Assembly (NCBI RefSeq): GCF_003056355.1
Contig: NZ_PYVW01000002.1
Span: 434,001-498,000, forward strand
Length of the DNA: 64,000 nt
Direction of reading: 5' to 3'
Source: Devosia naphthalenivorans
GTDB taxonomy: Bacteria; Pseudomonadota; Alphaproteobacteria; Rhizobiales; Devosiaceae
Shown here: piece by piece, positions 9,715-18,845 of the stretch
How the letters are laid out: each line of letters opens with the position of its first letter
How positions within the stretch are numbered: the first letter of the stretch is position 1
Notes under the pieces: model-generated
Database searches by the model: none
What the model was told of the DNA's origin: nothing
The model's input: the letters and a program-made list of their open reading frames with translations, nothing else
Program-made: the position numbers and the translations under genes

Positions 9715-9824
9715 TGGGGGCGTAATGCCAGAAGGGAAGCGCCAAGAAAACGGACAATCGGACCTAACGTCAATTTTGTCGCCATCAAGTTCCTGCTACC
9801 CATGTGCGCAAAGAGAGATTCCCA

Positions 9825-10301
9825 ATGCAGATGAACCGCACCCAGCAGGCAATTTCCAGGTTGTTCCTCACCGTCAAGGGCTTCTGGCACCGCATGACCA
9901 TCGGCACCCGCACCATGGTGGTGGATGGCGACAAGGTCTTGCTGATCCGCCATACCTATGTGCCGGGCTGGCAATTCCCCGGTGGCGGGGTCGACCCTGG
10001 CGAGACCATGCCCGAAGCCGCGGCCCGCGAAGTGCTGGAGGAAACCGGCTACCGGGTAACCGGACCGCTCCAGCTTTTCGGCATGTATCACAATTCGAGC
10101 CCGGTCACGAACCGGGACCATGTTGCCTTCTACGTGGCGACGAGTTGCGAGAAGGTCTTCGAGCGCAAGCCGGACCGCGAGATTGCCGAAGTCGGCTGGT
10201 TCCACCGCTCGGCATTGCCGCAGAAGGTCACCCCAGCCACCTCGCAGCGCATCGACGAATATTTCGACGGCGCGCCGCGGCGAGATATCTGGGGCTATTA
10301 G
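9825..10301 (+). CDS. Nudix hydrolase
   Basis: This protein of about 158 residues contains a complete Nudix box, beginning GGGVDPGET and ending REVLEETGY, in the middle of the chain. It would cleave a nucleoside-diphosphate-linked substrate; the family tells nothing more specific. The ATG at 9825 follows AGAGAG at good spacing and is chosen over an earlier start at 9804. ATG 9831 is also possible. It is divergent from the metallophosphoesterase and convergent with the glutathionyl-hydroquinone reductase gene. Confidence 0.85.
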   Translation: MQMNRTQQAISRLFLTVKGFWHRMTIGTRTMVVDGDKVLLIRHTYVPGWQFPGGGVDPGETMPEAAAREVLEETGYRVTGPLQLFGMYHNSSPVTNRDHVAFYVATSCEKVFERKPDREIAEVGWFHRSALPQKVTPATSQRIDEYFDGAPRRDIWGY

Positions 10302-10306
10302 ACCAG

Positions 10307-11266
10307 CTATTTCAGGAACTCGAGCTCTGGCCCAACCGGCACGATCCGCGTCGGGTTGATGGTCTTGTGGCTCCAGTAATAATGGGTCTTGATATGGTCG
10401 AGATCCACCGTCTCCTTGACGCCGGGTACTTCGTAGAGTGCCTTGAGATAGTGCGAGATGTTGGGGTAGTCCGCGATGCGGCGGATGTTGCACTTGAAGT
10501 GGCCGAAATAGACGGCATCGAACCGCACCAGCGTCGTGAACAGGCGCCAATCAGCTTCGGTGATCTCCTCGCCGGCGAGGTAAGCGGTCTGCCCAAGCAG
10601 GCCCTCAACCCAATCCAGCGCCGAGAATAGCTCGGTTACCGCGCTTTCATAGGCCTCCTGCGTGGTGGCAAATCCGGACTTGTAGACGCCATTGTTGATA
10701 CCATCATAAACGCGTGCGTTGATCTCGTCGATCGCGCCCCGCTGCGCTTCGGGGTAGTAGTCATCCGTGTTGCCGGTCAACTCGTTGAATGCCGAGTTGA
10801 ACATGCGGATGATCTCGGCGCTTTCGTTGGATACGATGCTGCCGGTCTGCTTGTCCCAAAGCAGGGGCACGGTGACGCGGCCTGTGTAGTCCGGCACCGC
10901 CTGGGTATAGACCTGCCACAGGGTATCCTTGCCAAACAACTCGTCGCCGGTCGAACCCGTCGCCTTGTCAAAGCTCCAGCCGGTCTCGTCCGGCATGCGG
11001 GGTGACACCACCGAAACCGAGATGAGATCTTCGAGGTTCTTCAGCTTGCGGAATATCAGCGTGCGGTGCGCCCAAGGGCATGCGAGGGAAACATAGAGGT
11101 GGTAGCGTCCGGCCTCCGCCTTGAAGCCGCCTTCGCCTGATGGGCCCGCGCTGCCGTCCGGCGTGATCCAGTTGCGGAAACCTGCCTTGGAGCGCTCGAA
11201 TTTACCGCCGGTCGATTTTGTGTCGTACCACTCGGTGGACCATTTTCCGTCGATCAATTGACCCAT
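10307..11266 (-). CDS. Glutathionyl-hydroquinone reductase (YqjG/ECM4 family)
   Basis: This 319-residue xi-class glutathione transferase has the active-site cysteine in the family motif ACPWAHR near residue 61. The downstream helical domain carries the conserved FNSAFNEL and GLLGQTAYLAG-type segments. The enzyme reduces glutathionyl-hydroquinones to hydroquinones and spends glutathione. The ATG at 11266 has AAGGT and GAG upstream; the open frame extends 54 codons further without coding character. Monocistronic, convergent with the Nudix gene. Confidence 0.9.
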   Translation of the reverse strand: MGQLIDGKWSTEWYDTKSTGGKFERSKAGFRNWITPDGSAGPSGEGGFKAEAGRYHLYVSLACPWAHRTLIFRKLKNLEDLISVSVVSPRMPDETGWSFDKATGSTGDELFGKDTLWQVYTQAVPDYTGRVTVPLLWDKQTGSIVSNESAEIIRMFNSAFNELTGNTDDYYPEAQRGAIDEINARVYDGINNGVYKSGFATTQEAYESAVTELFSALDWVEGLLGQTAYLAGEEITEADWRLFTTLVRFDAVYFGHFKCNIRRIADYPNISHYLKALYEVPGVKETVDLDHIKTHYYWSHKTINPTRIVPVGPELEFLK

Positions 11267-11617
11267 GATCTCAACCTTTCCGTCATGTTGTGGACGTGTT
11301 GAGAGGCATAATCCTCGCCGTCCGCTTCTGTTGCCTGACACATAGAGGCCGGCGTGACGAGCGATAAGGCACCTTCCGCGCAACGAAGCGTTGTGCATTT
11401 CAAACACAGACGTCCGGACATCTTGCAATTTGAGGTCAGCGCCATGACTTTTTGTTTACGCGACGCCCATGCGGTGCTAATGCGGATATCAGGCGTGGAG
11501 GCGCCCAGGATGCTAAAGGTTTTGCTGGTGACACGACGACCGTAAGCGGTCCTTTTTGAGCGGTGCTTCGTGTGAAGCGCCCGGTTGTCCTTGCATTTCT
11601 TTTTCGGGATACCTCCC
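11267..11617 (+). other. Gene-free gap with two hairpins, possible small RNA
   Basis: No credible coding frame is seen in these 350 bases between divergent genes. Two stem-loops lie near the 3' end. The first is GACCG-TAAG-CGGTC followed by CTTTTT (11538-11557), a typical intrinsic terminator shape. The second is GGTGCTTC-GTGT-GAAGCGCC just downstream (about 11563-11582), followed by a pyrimidine-rich tract. A terminator with no gene before it could end a small RNA or an attenuated leader of the GNAT gene. Neither is shown. Confidence 0.3.
11538..11557 (+). terminator. Candidate intrinsic terminator
   Basis: A 5-bp perfect stem GACCG/CGGTC closes a TAAG loop and is followed by CTTTTT. It lies 60 bp upstream of the GNAT start on the same strand, so it would end a short upstream transcript rather than a protein gene. 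Confidence 0.45.
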
Positions 11618-12166
11618 ATGACGTCTGTCACCGCTACGCCGGCTGATGCCGCTTCCATGCCCTCGCGTGTCCCCACTGTTCGCCCCGCCACTGCCGAGGA
11701 TACCGTGTTCATCGACGACCTGCAGGCCATCGCCTTCGGTCCCGGCCGGTTCGCGCGCACTGCCTTTCGCATCCGCGAGCGGTTCCCGATCGACACCAGC
11801 CTGAGCCTTGTCGCCGAAGTCGATGGCGTGGCCTGTGGTTCGGTGTGGATGACGCCGATCAGCATTGGCGGCAAGAATGGTTACATGCTGGGACCACTCG
11901 CCACCCACCCCAACTACCGCAAGCTGGGCGCCGGAAAACTCCTGGCCCGCGAAGTCACCAAACGCGCCTTGGCGCGTGGCGAAGGCGAGTTCGTGATGCT
12001 GGTTGGTGATCGGGATTACTATTGCCCGCTCGGGTGGGAGCCGACCACCCTGGGCAATATCCAGTTCCCTGGTCCGGTCGATCCCACGCGCGTGCTGCTG
12101 TTCGCCGAGGACCGGACGCTGGCATCGACGCTGACCGGTCCAATCGAAGCCTGGCAAGAACGCTAG
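11618..12166 (+). CDS. GNAT-family N-acetyltransferase
   Basis: This 182-residue protein has a GNAT fold. After a disordered first 18 residues, the acceptor half (TAEDTVFIDDLQ) precedes the acetyl-CoA-binding region LGPLATHPNYRKLGAGKLLAREV at about 95-117. That region keeps the R/Q-x-x-G-x-G/A pattern as RKLGAG. The sequence resembles the predicted N-acetyltransferase YhbS group (MLVGDRDYYCPLGW). The ATG at 11618 is preceded by GGGAT. No substrate can be inferred. Confidence 0.85.
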   Translation: MTSVTATPADAASMPSRVPTVRPATAEDTVFIDDLQAIAFGPGRFARTAFRIRERFPIDTSLSLVAEVDGVACGSVWMTPISIGGKNGYMLGPLATHPNYRKLGAGKLLAREVTKRALARGEGEFVMLVGDRDYYCPLGWEPTTLGNIQFPGPVDPTRVLLFAEDRTLASTLTGPIEAWQER

Positions 12167-12262
12167 TCGGTTCGCCAGGTCGCACCAAGCTTGCGCCAAC
12201 GCAGGTGCAGTCTTTAGCATCATGGCTTAAGCTGCACCTCACCCAACCATGGTGGTGACTTC

Positions 12263-12889
12263 TTGTCGGCCGACGACACAATCATCGAGCGTTTGTCCAA
12301 GCGTTTGCTCAGCATGCCTCCAGCAATTCCAGAGCAAAACACGCTCGTGCCCGACTGGAAACCGGAGCAGGCTTTCTCGCGTCCTCCGGTGCCGGCCGCG
12401 GTTTTGATCGCCTTGATTCGGCGTCCGGAGGGCGTAACCGTGCTCTACACCGAGCGTTCCCCCGACCTGCGCTCCCACTCGGGACAGGTAGCATTTCCGG
12501 GTGGGAAGGTGGATCCAGCCGATCTGGACGCCGCCGCCGCCGCCCTGCGCGAAGCCTATGAGGAAGTGTCCCTCGAACCCCAGGACGCCCGCGTTCTGGG
12601 CTTCATGCCGACCTATTTCACCGGCACCAACTACCTGATCACCCCCGTGGTCGCGACCGTCACGCCGCGCGGGCCCTTTGTTCCCAATCCGGGGGAGGTG
12701 CATTCCGTGTTCGAAGTGCCGCTCCAGCGCATCCTTGATGCGGGCACCTATGGGGAGTTCCGCATCAAGCGAAATGGCGAGGAGCATCGCACCTGGCAGA
12801 TCGATCATGATGGCCACCGGATCTGGGGCATCACGGCCAACCTCACCCGCCGCTTCCGCGACCTTGCAATCAGCGAGGAAGTGACATGA
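12263..12889 (+). CDS. CoA pyrophosphatase (NudL-like Nudix hydrolase)
   Basis: This 208-residue Nudix protein has the CoA-specific signature (SHSGQVAFPGGK) upstream of the Nudix box REAYEEVSL at about residues 94-102. Such enzymes cleave CoA to 4'-phosphopantetheine and 3',5'-ADP. The gene starts with TTG at 12263, with GGTGGTGA upstream. It overlaps the CCA transferase gene by 4 bp (ATGA), and this pair is a common Rhizobiales arrangement. Confidence 0.88.
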   Translation: MSADDTIIERLSKRLLSMPPAIPEQNTLVPDWKPEQAFSRPPVPAAVLIALIRRPEGVTVLYTERSPDLRSHSGQVAFPGGKVDPADLDAAAAALREAYEEVSLEPQDARVLGFMPTYFTGTNYLITPVVATVTPRGPFVPNPGEVHSVFEVPLQRILDAGTYGEFRIKRNGEEHRTWQIDHDGHRIWGITANLTRRFRDLAISEEVT

Positions 12890-14055
12890 GCGTTGCCGAC
12901 CTCGCCAATGCTGAATGGCTGCAGGGGCCCGACACGCAGGCGATCTTTGCTGCCCTGGATGGCAGCCGACGCCGGACGCGGGCCGTGGGCGGTGTCGTGC
13001 GCGATACGATCATGGGCCGTCAGCGCGACAATCCCGATATCGATCTTGCAACAGAGCTGGTGCCGGACGAAGTGATCGCGCGCGCTGAAGCTGCCGAGAT
13101 CGCCTGGTATCCGACCGGCATCGAGCATGGGACCGTGACGCTAAGGCTGGGTGACACCCTCGCCGAAGTGACGACGCTCCGGCGTGACGCAGAAACTGAC
13201 GGGCGGCACGCCACAGTGGTTTTCGGGACCGACTGGACGGAAGACGCAAGCCGGCGCGACTTCACGCTCAATGCGCTTTATTGCGCCGCTGACGGCACCC
13301 TGTTCGATCCGCTCGGCAATATCGATGATGCCCTAGAGGGGCGAATCCGCTTCATCGGCAATCCCGATGAGCGGATCACCGAGGATGGGCTGCGCGTCTA
13401 TCGCTTCTTCCGCTTCTGCGCCAGCCATGGCGGCGAAACATTCGATGCCGATGGGCTTGCGGCCTGTGAGCGGGCAGTTGGAAGGCTTTCACACCTTTCG
13501 GCGGAGCGCATTGGTGCAGAAATGCTGCGAATGTTGGCCGCGCCCAAGATAGCGCGCACGCTAACGGAAATGGCCGCGATCAACCTTCTCGCTGTGCAGG
13601 CTGATCAGTTGAGCGCGTTGGCAACCTATGAGCAACTTGGCGGGCATTCTGCGGTGGCCCGGTTGGCGCTGTTTGACGATGTCGAGCGTTTTCGTGAGCA
13701 GTGGCGGCTATCCAATGATCTGGTCGCCACTGCCAAGAAGGCCCAAGCGGCGGCAGAATTGTTTGCGGCCGGCCGGGTGGGGGAGGCCGCCTATAGGCAC
13801 GGTGAGCTAGCGGTCGAGGGGTTGGCGATAGCGGCAGCGCGGGAAAACTGGGGTCATGCCCGGCTCGCCGAAACGGCACGGGAGCTCGCTTCTATCGTGG
13901 TGCCGAAGTTTCCGGTGTCCGGACATGATCTTGCCGGCCTCGGCATGGTGCCGGGACCGGCTCTCGGTCAGGAACTGGCGCGCCTTGAGCGCGCCTGGGT
14001 CGATAGTGGCTTCGCTCTTGGCAAAGCCGAATTGTTGACGCTTGTCAGGCCCTAG
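12886..14055 (+). CDS. cca: CCA tRNA nucleotidyltransferase
   Basis: This 389-residue class II nucleotidyltransferase adds or repairs the 3' CCA end of tRNA. The active-site region VGGVVRDTIMGR (about 34-45) is followed by the metal-binding DIDLATE. The RRDFTLNAL motif (near residue 124) and the NPDERITEDGLRVYRFFRF segment, which lead into the ATP/CTP-selecting neck, are intact. There is no obvious C-terminal HD domain. Its ATG overlaps the stop of the CoA pyrophosphatase gene, so translation is probably coupled. Confidence 0.93.
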   Translation: MSVADLANAEWLQGPDTQAIFAALDGSRRRTRAVGGVVRDTIMGRQRDNPDIDLATELVPDEVIARAEAAEIAWYPTGIEHGTVTLRLGDTLAEVTTLRRDAETDGRHATVVFGTDWTEDASRRDFTLNALYCAADGTLFDPLGNIDDALEGRIRFIGNPDERITEDGLRVYRFFRFCASHGGETFDADGLAACERAVGRLSHLSAERIGAEMLRMLAAPKIARTLTEMAAINLLAVQADQLSALATYEQLGGHSAVARLALFDDVERFREQWRLSNDLVATAKKAQAAAELFAAGRVGEAAYRHGELAVEGLAIAAARENWGHARLAETARELASIVVPKFPVSGHDLAGLGMVPGPALGQELARLERAWVDSGFALGKAELLTLVRP

Positions 14056-14252
14056 TGCTTGGTCTGCTGCCCGGTGCTGTCGACATCGACGATACGCTCC
14101 TTGATGCGATCGATCATGTCTGGCCGCACTTCGGTTTCGCCGTGCATGGATTTGAGGTTTTCGACGGCGCGCCGGATGACCTCGGCTTCGCTCTCGGCCT
14201 CCGCGTGCCAGGTGGCGCCGGGAATCAGTGAGCCGGATTCAAAGCGTTTCAT
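14052..14252 (-). CDS. DUF1059-like small protein lacking the usual cysteines
   Basis: A 66-residue protein whose first 40 residues resemble DUF1059: MKRF..G.LIPGATWHAEAE followed by a helix and MHGETEV. In typical members the start reads roughly M-K-x-x-x-C-x-D-x-x-P-G-C, with paired cysteines thought to bind metal. Here both positions are non-cysteine (ESG and PGAT). The protein is complete and soluble, and convergent with cca. It either has a metal-free role or is a diverged paralogue. Family assignment is by eye. Confidence 0.6.
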   Translation of the reverse strand: MKRFESGSLIPGATWHAEAESEAEVIRRAVENLKSMHGETEVRPDMIDRIKERIVDVDSTGQQTKH

Positions 14253-14320
14253 GCCTCATCTCCCTTTCGTGGATATGCCGAGGCATAATGCATCTCAGCA
14301 GGCAGGGGTTCCGACAGGTC

Positions 14321-15433
14321 TCAGTCGTCGACGAACATTCCCAGCTGATTGAGGCCCTGCAGCCAAGTCCCGCCGTCCTTGCGAATGACTTCCCTGGGCA
14401 GCACGCCTGTTTCCTGAGCCAGTGCGTCGGCCAGAACGTGCGAGTGGGTCACCACCCAGATTTGGGTGCGTTGGGCGGCTTTGGCGATGATCCGGGCCAG
14501 CGCAGGAAGCAGCTCCGGATGAAGGCTCGCTTCGGGTTCATTGAGAGCAATCAGCGGCGGCAGCCGGTAGGACAGCAGTGCGCCCATCAACGCCAGGAAC
14601 TGCAGCGTGCCATCGGACAGCTCGGATGCGCCGAATGCGCGCTTGGGCATATCGGGGAAGGTGAGCGTGAAGCTGGCGTAGCGCTGTGGCAGGGGAACGT
14701 CGAGCCGGGCGCCGGGAAAGGCGTCCTCGATCGCGGCGTTGAGATCGGCGGTGTCCTGCCGGATATGGCGGACGGTGGCGAATACCGCCGCGAGATTGCT
14801 GCCGTCGGCGGCGAGGAACGGTGACGTAATGGCCAATGCGGGCTGGCGCAGGGGGGAGGCTGCGTCGGTTCGGAAGCCGTGGAAGAAGCGCCAGGCGGCG
14901 AGGCTCTCCCTGACGGCGTCGATCTCGGGATAGCCGCGCAGTTCGGACAGTGCTGTCTCGCTGGACAGTAGATTTTCGTGTGCCAGCAGGCGTTTACCGT
15001 CTGAATCTCTTGCCCAGGCGCTGATGGATTTGCGGTCCATCAGGACGGTTGGGCGCTTTCCCAGCAGGGTCAGGGCTTCTGACTTGATCTGGGCTTCTTC
15101 GGGGAAGGCGGCGTCTGTTGGGGCGGGAAATCCGGCTGAGATTTCATAGCGATACGCTAGTCCCGCATCGAGCGTGGAGCCGACCGCCAGGGTCAGCTTG
15201 GGCTGATCGCGCAACGACCTTTCGCCGGCCCACATGACCGAAGCAAGCCCGCCTTCTGCTGCGAGCTTGCTTGCGATTTGCCCGGTTCCTGCTGCATGAA
15301 TGAGCTCAAGTGCTCGATAAAGATTGGTCTTGCCCACGCCATTGGCACCCACCAGCACGGAAAGTTGCCGGACGGGAAAATGGATGGAGCGGACCGACCG
15401 GTAGCCGGCGATGTGGATATCGGTCAGTCCCAT
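14321..15433 (-). CDS. AAA ATPase of the RecF/OLD-like (SMC-type) group
   Basis: This 370-residue protein has Walker A GANGVGKTN near residues 29-37, an ABC-type signature ELSDGTLQFL near 268, Walker B LIALNEPEASLHPEL near 290, and a switch region VVTHSHVLADAL near 323. The ATPase halves are separated by a 200-residue insert. There is no C-terminal TOPRIM domain, unlike full-length OLD nucleases. It sits alone between DUF1059 and hemF, 9 bp from the hemF end. DNA repair or defence functions are possible, but nothing nearby supports either. Confidence 0.8.
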   Translation of the reverse strand: MGLTDIHIAGYRSVRSIHFPVRQLSVLVGANGVGKTNLYRALELIHAAGTGQIASKLAAEGGLASVMWAGERSLRDQPKLTLAVGSTLDAGLAYRYEISAGFPAPTDAAFPEEAQIKSEALTLLGKRPTVLMDRKSISAWARDSDGKRLLAHENLLSSETALSELRGYPEIDAVRESLAAWRFFHGFRTDAASPLRQPALAITSPFLAADGSNLAAVFATVRHIRQDTADLNAAIEDAFPGARLDVPLPQRYASFTLTFPDMPKRAFGASELSDGTLQFLALMGALLSYRLPPLIALNEPEASLHPELLPALARIIAKAAQRTQIWVVTHSHVLADALAQETGVLPREVIRKDGGTWLQGLNQLGMFVDD

Positions 15434-15442
15434 CGAGTTCCC

Positions 15443-16339
15443 CTACGGCCAGCGCACTTCCGGCGGCATGGAGGAGAGGATCGAGTTGACGTTGCCACCG
15501 GTCCTGAGCCCGAACATGGTGCCCCGGTCGTAGAGCAGGTTGAACTCCACGTAGCGCCCGCGCCGCACCAGTTGCTCGTGGCGGTCGGCCTCGGTCCAAG
15601 GGGTCTCGAAATTGCGGCGCACCAGCTTGGGGTAGGTGTCGAGGAACGCCTCGCCGACCGCCTGGGTGAACGCGAAATCGGCGTCCCAGTCGCCCGAATT
15701 GTGGTGGTCATAGAATATGCCGCCAGTGCCGCGATGCTCGTTGCGGTGGGGCAGGAAGAAATATTCGTCGCACCATGCCTTGTAGCGATCGTAATCCACG
15801 CCGGGACGGCCTTCGCAGGCCGCGCGCATCGCGGCGTGGAAGTCTTGCGTATCCGGGTCGTCCTGCGTCCGCCGCCGATCCAGGACCGGGGTCAAATCGG
15901 CGCCGCCGCCGAACCACTGGCGGCCCGTAACGATCATGCGGGTGTTCATGTGCACCGCGGGGACGTGCGGATTGCATGGGTGCACGATGAGGGAAATGCC
16001 CGAGCTCCAGAACTGCGCGCCTTCCTCGGTGCCCGGCATCTGCTTGGCGAAATCGGCCGAGAACTCGCCATGCACGGTCGAGATGTGGACGCCGGCCTTT
16101 TCGAACACCCGGCCATGCAGCATGCCCATTTCGCCCCCGCCACCGGCGGGCCGGTCCCAAGGAGTGATCTCGAATTTGCCGGGGGGCAGGTGAGCGTTCG
16201 GGCCGGTGACGTCGGCCTCGATCTGCTCGAAGGCGGCAAGGATGCGGTCGCGCAAGGCGCGGAACCAGCTTTCCGCCGTCGCCTGTTTGTCTTTGATTTC
16301 GGGAGGGAGTGTCATGGGAGAAGTGAAATGGACTTTCAT
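15443..16339 (-). CDS. hemF: Oxygen-dependent coproporphyrinogen III oxidase
   Basis: This 298-residue enzyme decarboxylates coproporphyrinogen III to protoporphyrinogen IX using oxygen. Family motifs visible are [18 protein letters not shown] (about 66-83), [11 protein letters not shown] near 138, [19 protein letters not shown] near 179 and the C-terminal [17 protein letters not shown]-type segment, seen as [16 protein letters not shown]. Start 16339 overlaps the trmL stop as ATGA; ATG 16315 is an alternative nine residues in. Location next to the bc1 genes fits aerobic haem supply. Confidence 0.93.
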   Translation of the reverse strand: MKVHFTSPMTLPPEIKDKQATAESWFRALRDRILAAFEQIEADVTGPNAHLPPGKFEITPWDRPAGGGGEMGMLHGRVFEKAGVHISTVHGEFSADFAKQMPGTEEGAQFWSSGISLIVHPCNPHVPAVHMNTRMIVTGRQWFGGGADLTPVLDRRRTQDDPDTQDFHAAMRAACEGRPGVDYDRYKAWCDEYFFLPHRNEHRGTGGIFYDHHNSGDWDADFAFTQAVGEAFLDTYPKLVRRNFETPWTEADRHEQLVRRGRYVEFNLLYDRGTMFGLRTGGNVNSILSSMPPEVRWP

Positions 16340-16806
16340 TGGAGGTCTGTAAACCCGTCGGTCTGCCTTTTTGCCTCACCCAGAATAAGCGTTGCAGCCA
16401 GGGCTACATTGATGGAGCGCAAATTCTCGCGCATCGGGATGCGCACCAAGACATCGCAGGCCTCGGCGACATTTGGCGGGACGCCGGCACTTTCCCGCCC
16501 TACCATCAGGATGTCGTTTGCCTCGTATTCCGTCTGGTAGGCAGAATGTCGCGCCTTGGTGCTCAGCAGCACGAGCCGGTGTCCCTGCTCGATCCGCCAT
16601 GAATTGAACTGGGCCCAGCTGTCATGCTCGCGCACCGCGGCATGGTCGAGATAGTCCAGCCCAGCGCGAGCAAGGGATTTCGCCGAGAACGGGAAACCCG
16701 TCGGGTGAATGATGTGAATCGTGGTGCCAAGACACGCGCCAAGCCGGATCAAGGTGCCGGTATTGTTGGCAATATCAGGTTGATAAAGCGCAAGGGCTAT
16801 CGGCAT
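16336..16806 (-). CDS. trmL: tRNA (cytidine(34)-2'-O)-methyltransferase
   Basis: This 156-residue SPOUT-class methyltransferase modifies the wobble ribose of certain leucine tRNAs. The N-terminus [17 protein letters not shown] and the knot motifs [10 protein letters not shown] (about 103-112) and [15 protein letters not shown] (about 125-139) are diagnostic. The length equals that of E. coli TrmL. The ATG at 16806 is selected because the upstream extension to 16974 has no family similarity. It is translationally coupled to hemF and divergent from petA. Confidence 0.92.
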   Translation of the reverse strand: MPIALALYQPDIANNTGTLIRLGACLGTTIHIIHPTGFPFSAKSLARAGLDYLDHAAVREHDSWAQFNSWRIEQGHRLVLLSTKARHSAYQTEYEANDILMVGRESAGVPPNVAEACDVLVRIPMRENLRSINVALAATLILGEAKRQTDGFTDLQ

Positions 16807-17039
16807 GGCTTCCCATCTTGTCGTGTCGTCCCGGCGGCTTTGGCGGGGAGGGGGTGGGTAATAGTATCGCAGTTGATCCATGTCACCGCCTGGGTCACTG
16901 GACAAGTTCCTGTGACAGTGCAAAAAGGACGCAGACTGACGGGCCGCTTGAGGGCGGACGGCTGCCGATTCCACCTATCCTGGAAAATGGTTTGCCAATG
17001 CCGGCCCCGTCTGAAGTGATAGTACGGGGATACGCGACC

Positions 17040-17564
17040 TTGGCCACGCAAGCTCAACATTCAACGACACGGCGGGATTTCCTGTTCGTCGCAACCGGTG
17101 CGGTGGGGGCGGTTGGTGCCGCCGCCGTGGTTTGGCCGCTGATAAACCAGCTCAATCCGGATGCGTCGACACTGGCCCTGGCCAGCATCGAGTTCGATCT
17201 TTCCGCGATCGAAGAAGGCCAGTCGGTGACCATCACCTGGCGCGGCCTGCCGGTCTTCGTGCGGCACCGCACGCCAGCGGAGATCGAGGAAGCCAAGGCT
17301 GTACCCCTCAGCGATCTCAAGGATCCGCAGACTGACGAAGAGCGCACCAAGGAAGGCCATGAACAATGGCTCATCATGGTCGCCAATTGCACCCATCTAG
17401 GATGCGTTCCAACTGGTGAATCGGGTGACTTTGACGGCTGGTTCTGCCCGTGCCATGGGTCGCACTACGACACGGCCGGCCGCATCCGGCAGGGTCCGGC
17501 GCCAAAGAATCTCGTGGTGCCACCTTATGAATTCATCAGCGATACGCTGGTCCAGATCGGCTAG
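17040..17564 (+). CDS. petA: Ubiquinol-cytochrome c reductase iron-sulfur subunit (Rieske)
   Basis: This protein of about 174 residues carries the 2Fe-2S Rieske subunit of the bc1 complex. A twin-arginine-type anchor ([15 protein letters not shown]) and one transmembrane helix lead to the soluble domain with cluster motifs CTHLGC and CPCHGSHYD, so all ligands are present. The proposed TTG start at 17040 gives the family-typical short N-terminus and follows GGGG; ATG 16998 in the same frame would add 14 residues. First gene of petA-petB-petC. Confidence 0.88.
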   Translation: MATQAQHSTTRRDFLFVATGAVGAVGAAAVVWPLINQLNPDASTLALASIEFDLSAIEEGQSVTITWRGLPVFVRHRTPAEIEEAKAVPLSDLKDPQTDEERTKEGHEQWLIMVANCTHLGCVPTGESGDFDGWFCPCHGSHYDTAGRIRQGPAPKNLVVPPYEFISDTLVQIG

Positions 17565-17578
17565 TGGGGGCTTTTCAG

Positions 17579-18829
17579 ATGTCAGAACATTCGACTTACG
17601 TTCCTGGAAGTGCCGCTGAAAAGTGGCTGGATGAGCGTCTCCCGGTTGCCAGGTTTGCCAAAGAGCACCTGATGGACTTCCCCACGCCCAAGAACCTCAA
17701 CTACTGGTGGACGTTCGGGGCGATCCTCGTGATGTGCCTGGGCGTCCAGATCGTCACCGGCATCATCTTGGCGATGCACTATACGCCCAATGTGGCGATG
17801 GCCTTCGACTCGGTCGAGCACATTCGCCGTAACGTCAATGGCGGCCGCATCATCCAGGCAACCCACGCGGTTGGCGCCTCGATGTTCTTTGCGGCGCTTT
17901 ATATCCATATCTTCCGTGGCATGTTCTACGGCTCCTACAAGGCGCCGCGCGAGATCTTGTGGATCCTGGGTGTCATCATCTTCATCCTCACCATGGCCAC
18001 CGCCTTCATGGGCTATGTGCTGCCTTGGGGCCAGATGAGCTTCTGGGGCGCCACCGTCATCACCAATATCTTCTCGGCCATCCCGATCGTGGGCGAGAGC
18101 GTGCTGCAGCTGCTGCGCGGCGGGTTTGCCGTGGGTAATCCCACGCTCAACCGCTTCTTCTCGCTGCATTACCTGCTGCCATTCGTGATTGCGGCCGTGG
18201 TTGCGCTCCACATCTGGGCCTTGCACGTGCCCGGCAACAATAATCCGACCGGTGTCGACGTGAAGTCGAGCCGCGATACGTTGCCCTTCCACCCGTACTA
18301 CACGATGAAGGATCTCTACGGCATGGTGCTGTTCATGATCCCGTTTGCGTGGTTCATCTTCTTTGCGCCCGACATCCTGGGTCACCCGGATAACTACATC
18401 CAGGCCAATTCGCAGGTTACCCCGGCCCATATCGTTCCGGAATGGTATCTGCTGCCGTTCTACACCATCCTGCGCGCCATCGACTTCAACGTGCTGTTCA
18501 TCAACTCGCAGCTTGGCGGCGTCATCGCCATGGGCCTGTCGATGGTGGCGCTGCTGGTCGTGCCGTGGCTGGACACCGGCCGCGTGCGTTCGGGTCTGTT
18601 CCGCCCCATGTTCAAATGGTTCTACCTGCTGTTCGTGATCAACTTCATCGGGCTGACCTATCTGGGCGCGCAGCCGGCGGAGGGCATCTATACCCTCCTC
18701 GCCAAAGTCTGCACGGCGTACTACTTCATCCATTTCTTCGTGGTGCTTCCAGTGCTGTCGCGGATCGAAAAGCCCTTGCCTCTCCCCACCAGCATTTCCG
18801 AGAGCGTTCTCGGCAAAGCGCACGCGTGA
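17579..18829 (+). CDS. petB: Cytochrome b of the bc1 complex
   Basis: This 416-residue membrane protein has eight predicted helices. It has the haem-ligand histidines of helices B and D ([11 protein letters not shown] and [10 protein letters not shown]...LHIWALH), the G-x-x-x-P-W-G motif at [10 protein letters not shown], and the quinol-site PEWY motif ([10 protein letters not shown]). It is full length and not fused to cytochrome c1, unlike the fbcH arrangement of Bradyrhizobium. The ATG at 17579 is 14 bp after the petA stop and preceded by GGGGG. Confidence 0.96.
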   Translation: MSEHSTYVPGSAAEKWLDERLPVARFAKEHLMDFPTPKNLNYWWTFGAILVMCLGVQIVTGIILAMHYTPNVAMAFDSVEHIRRNVNGGRIIQATHAVGASMFFAALYIHIFRGMFYGSYKAPREILWILGVIIFILTMATAFMGYVLPWGQMSFWGATVITNIFSAIPIVGESVLQLLRGGFAVGNPTLNRFFSLHYLLPFVIAAVVALHIWALHVPGNNNPTGVDVKSSRDTLPFHPYYTMKDLYGMVLFMIPFAWFIFFAPDILGHPDNYIQANSQVTPAHIVPEWYLLPFYTILRAIDFNVLFINSQLGGVIAMGLSMVALLVVPWLDTGRVRSGLFRPMFKWFYLLFVINFIGLTYLGAQPAEGIYTLLAKVCTAYYFIHFFVVLPVLSRIEKPLPLPTSISESVLGKAHA

Positions 18830-18845
18830 GGACGAAAGAGTGACC

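Noticed and set aside
9638-10630. 330-codon forward frame over the Nudix region
   Set aside because: The Nudix box is in another frame and this one crosses three genes with no motif.
14321-15433. Anti-phage defence system
   Set aside because: A single ATPase without nuclease, TOPRIM or partner gene is not enough; flanking genes are housekeeping.
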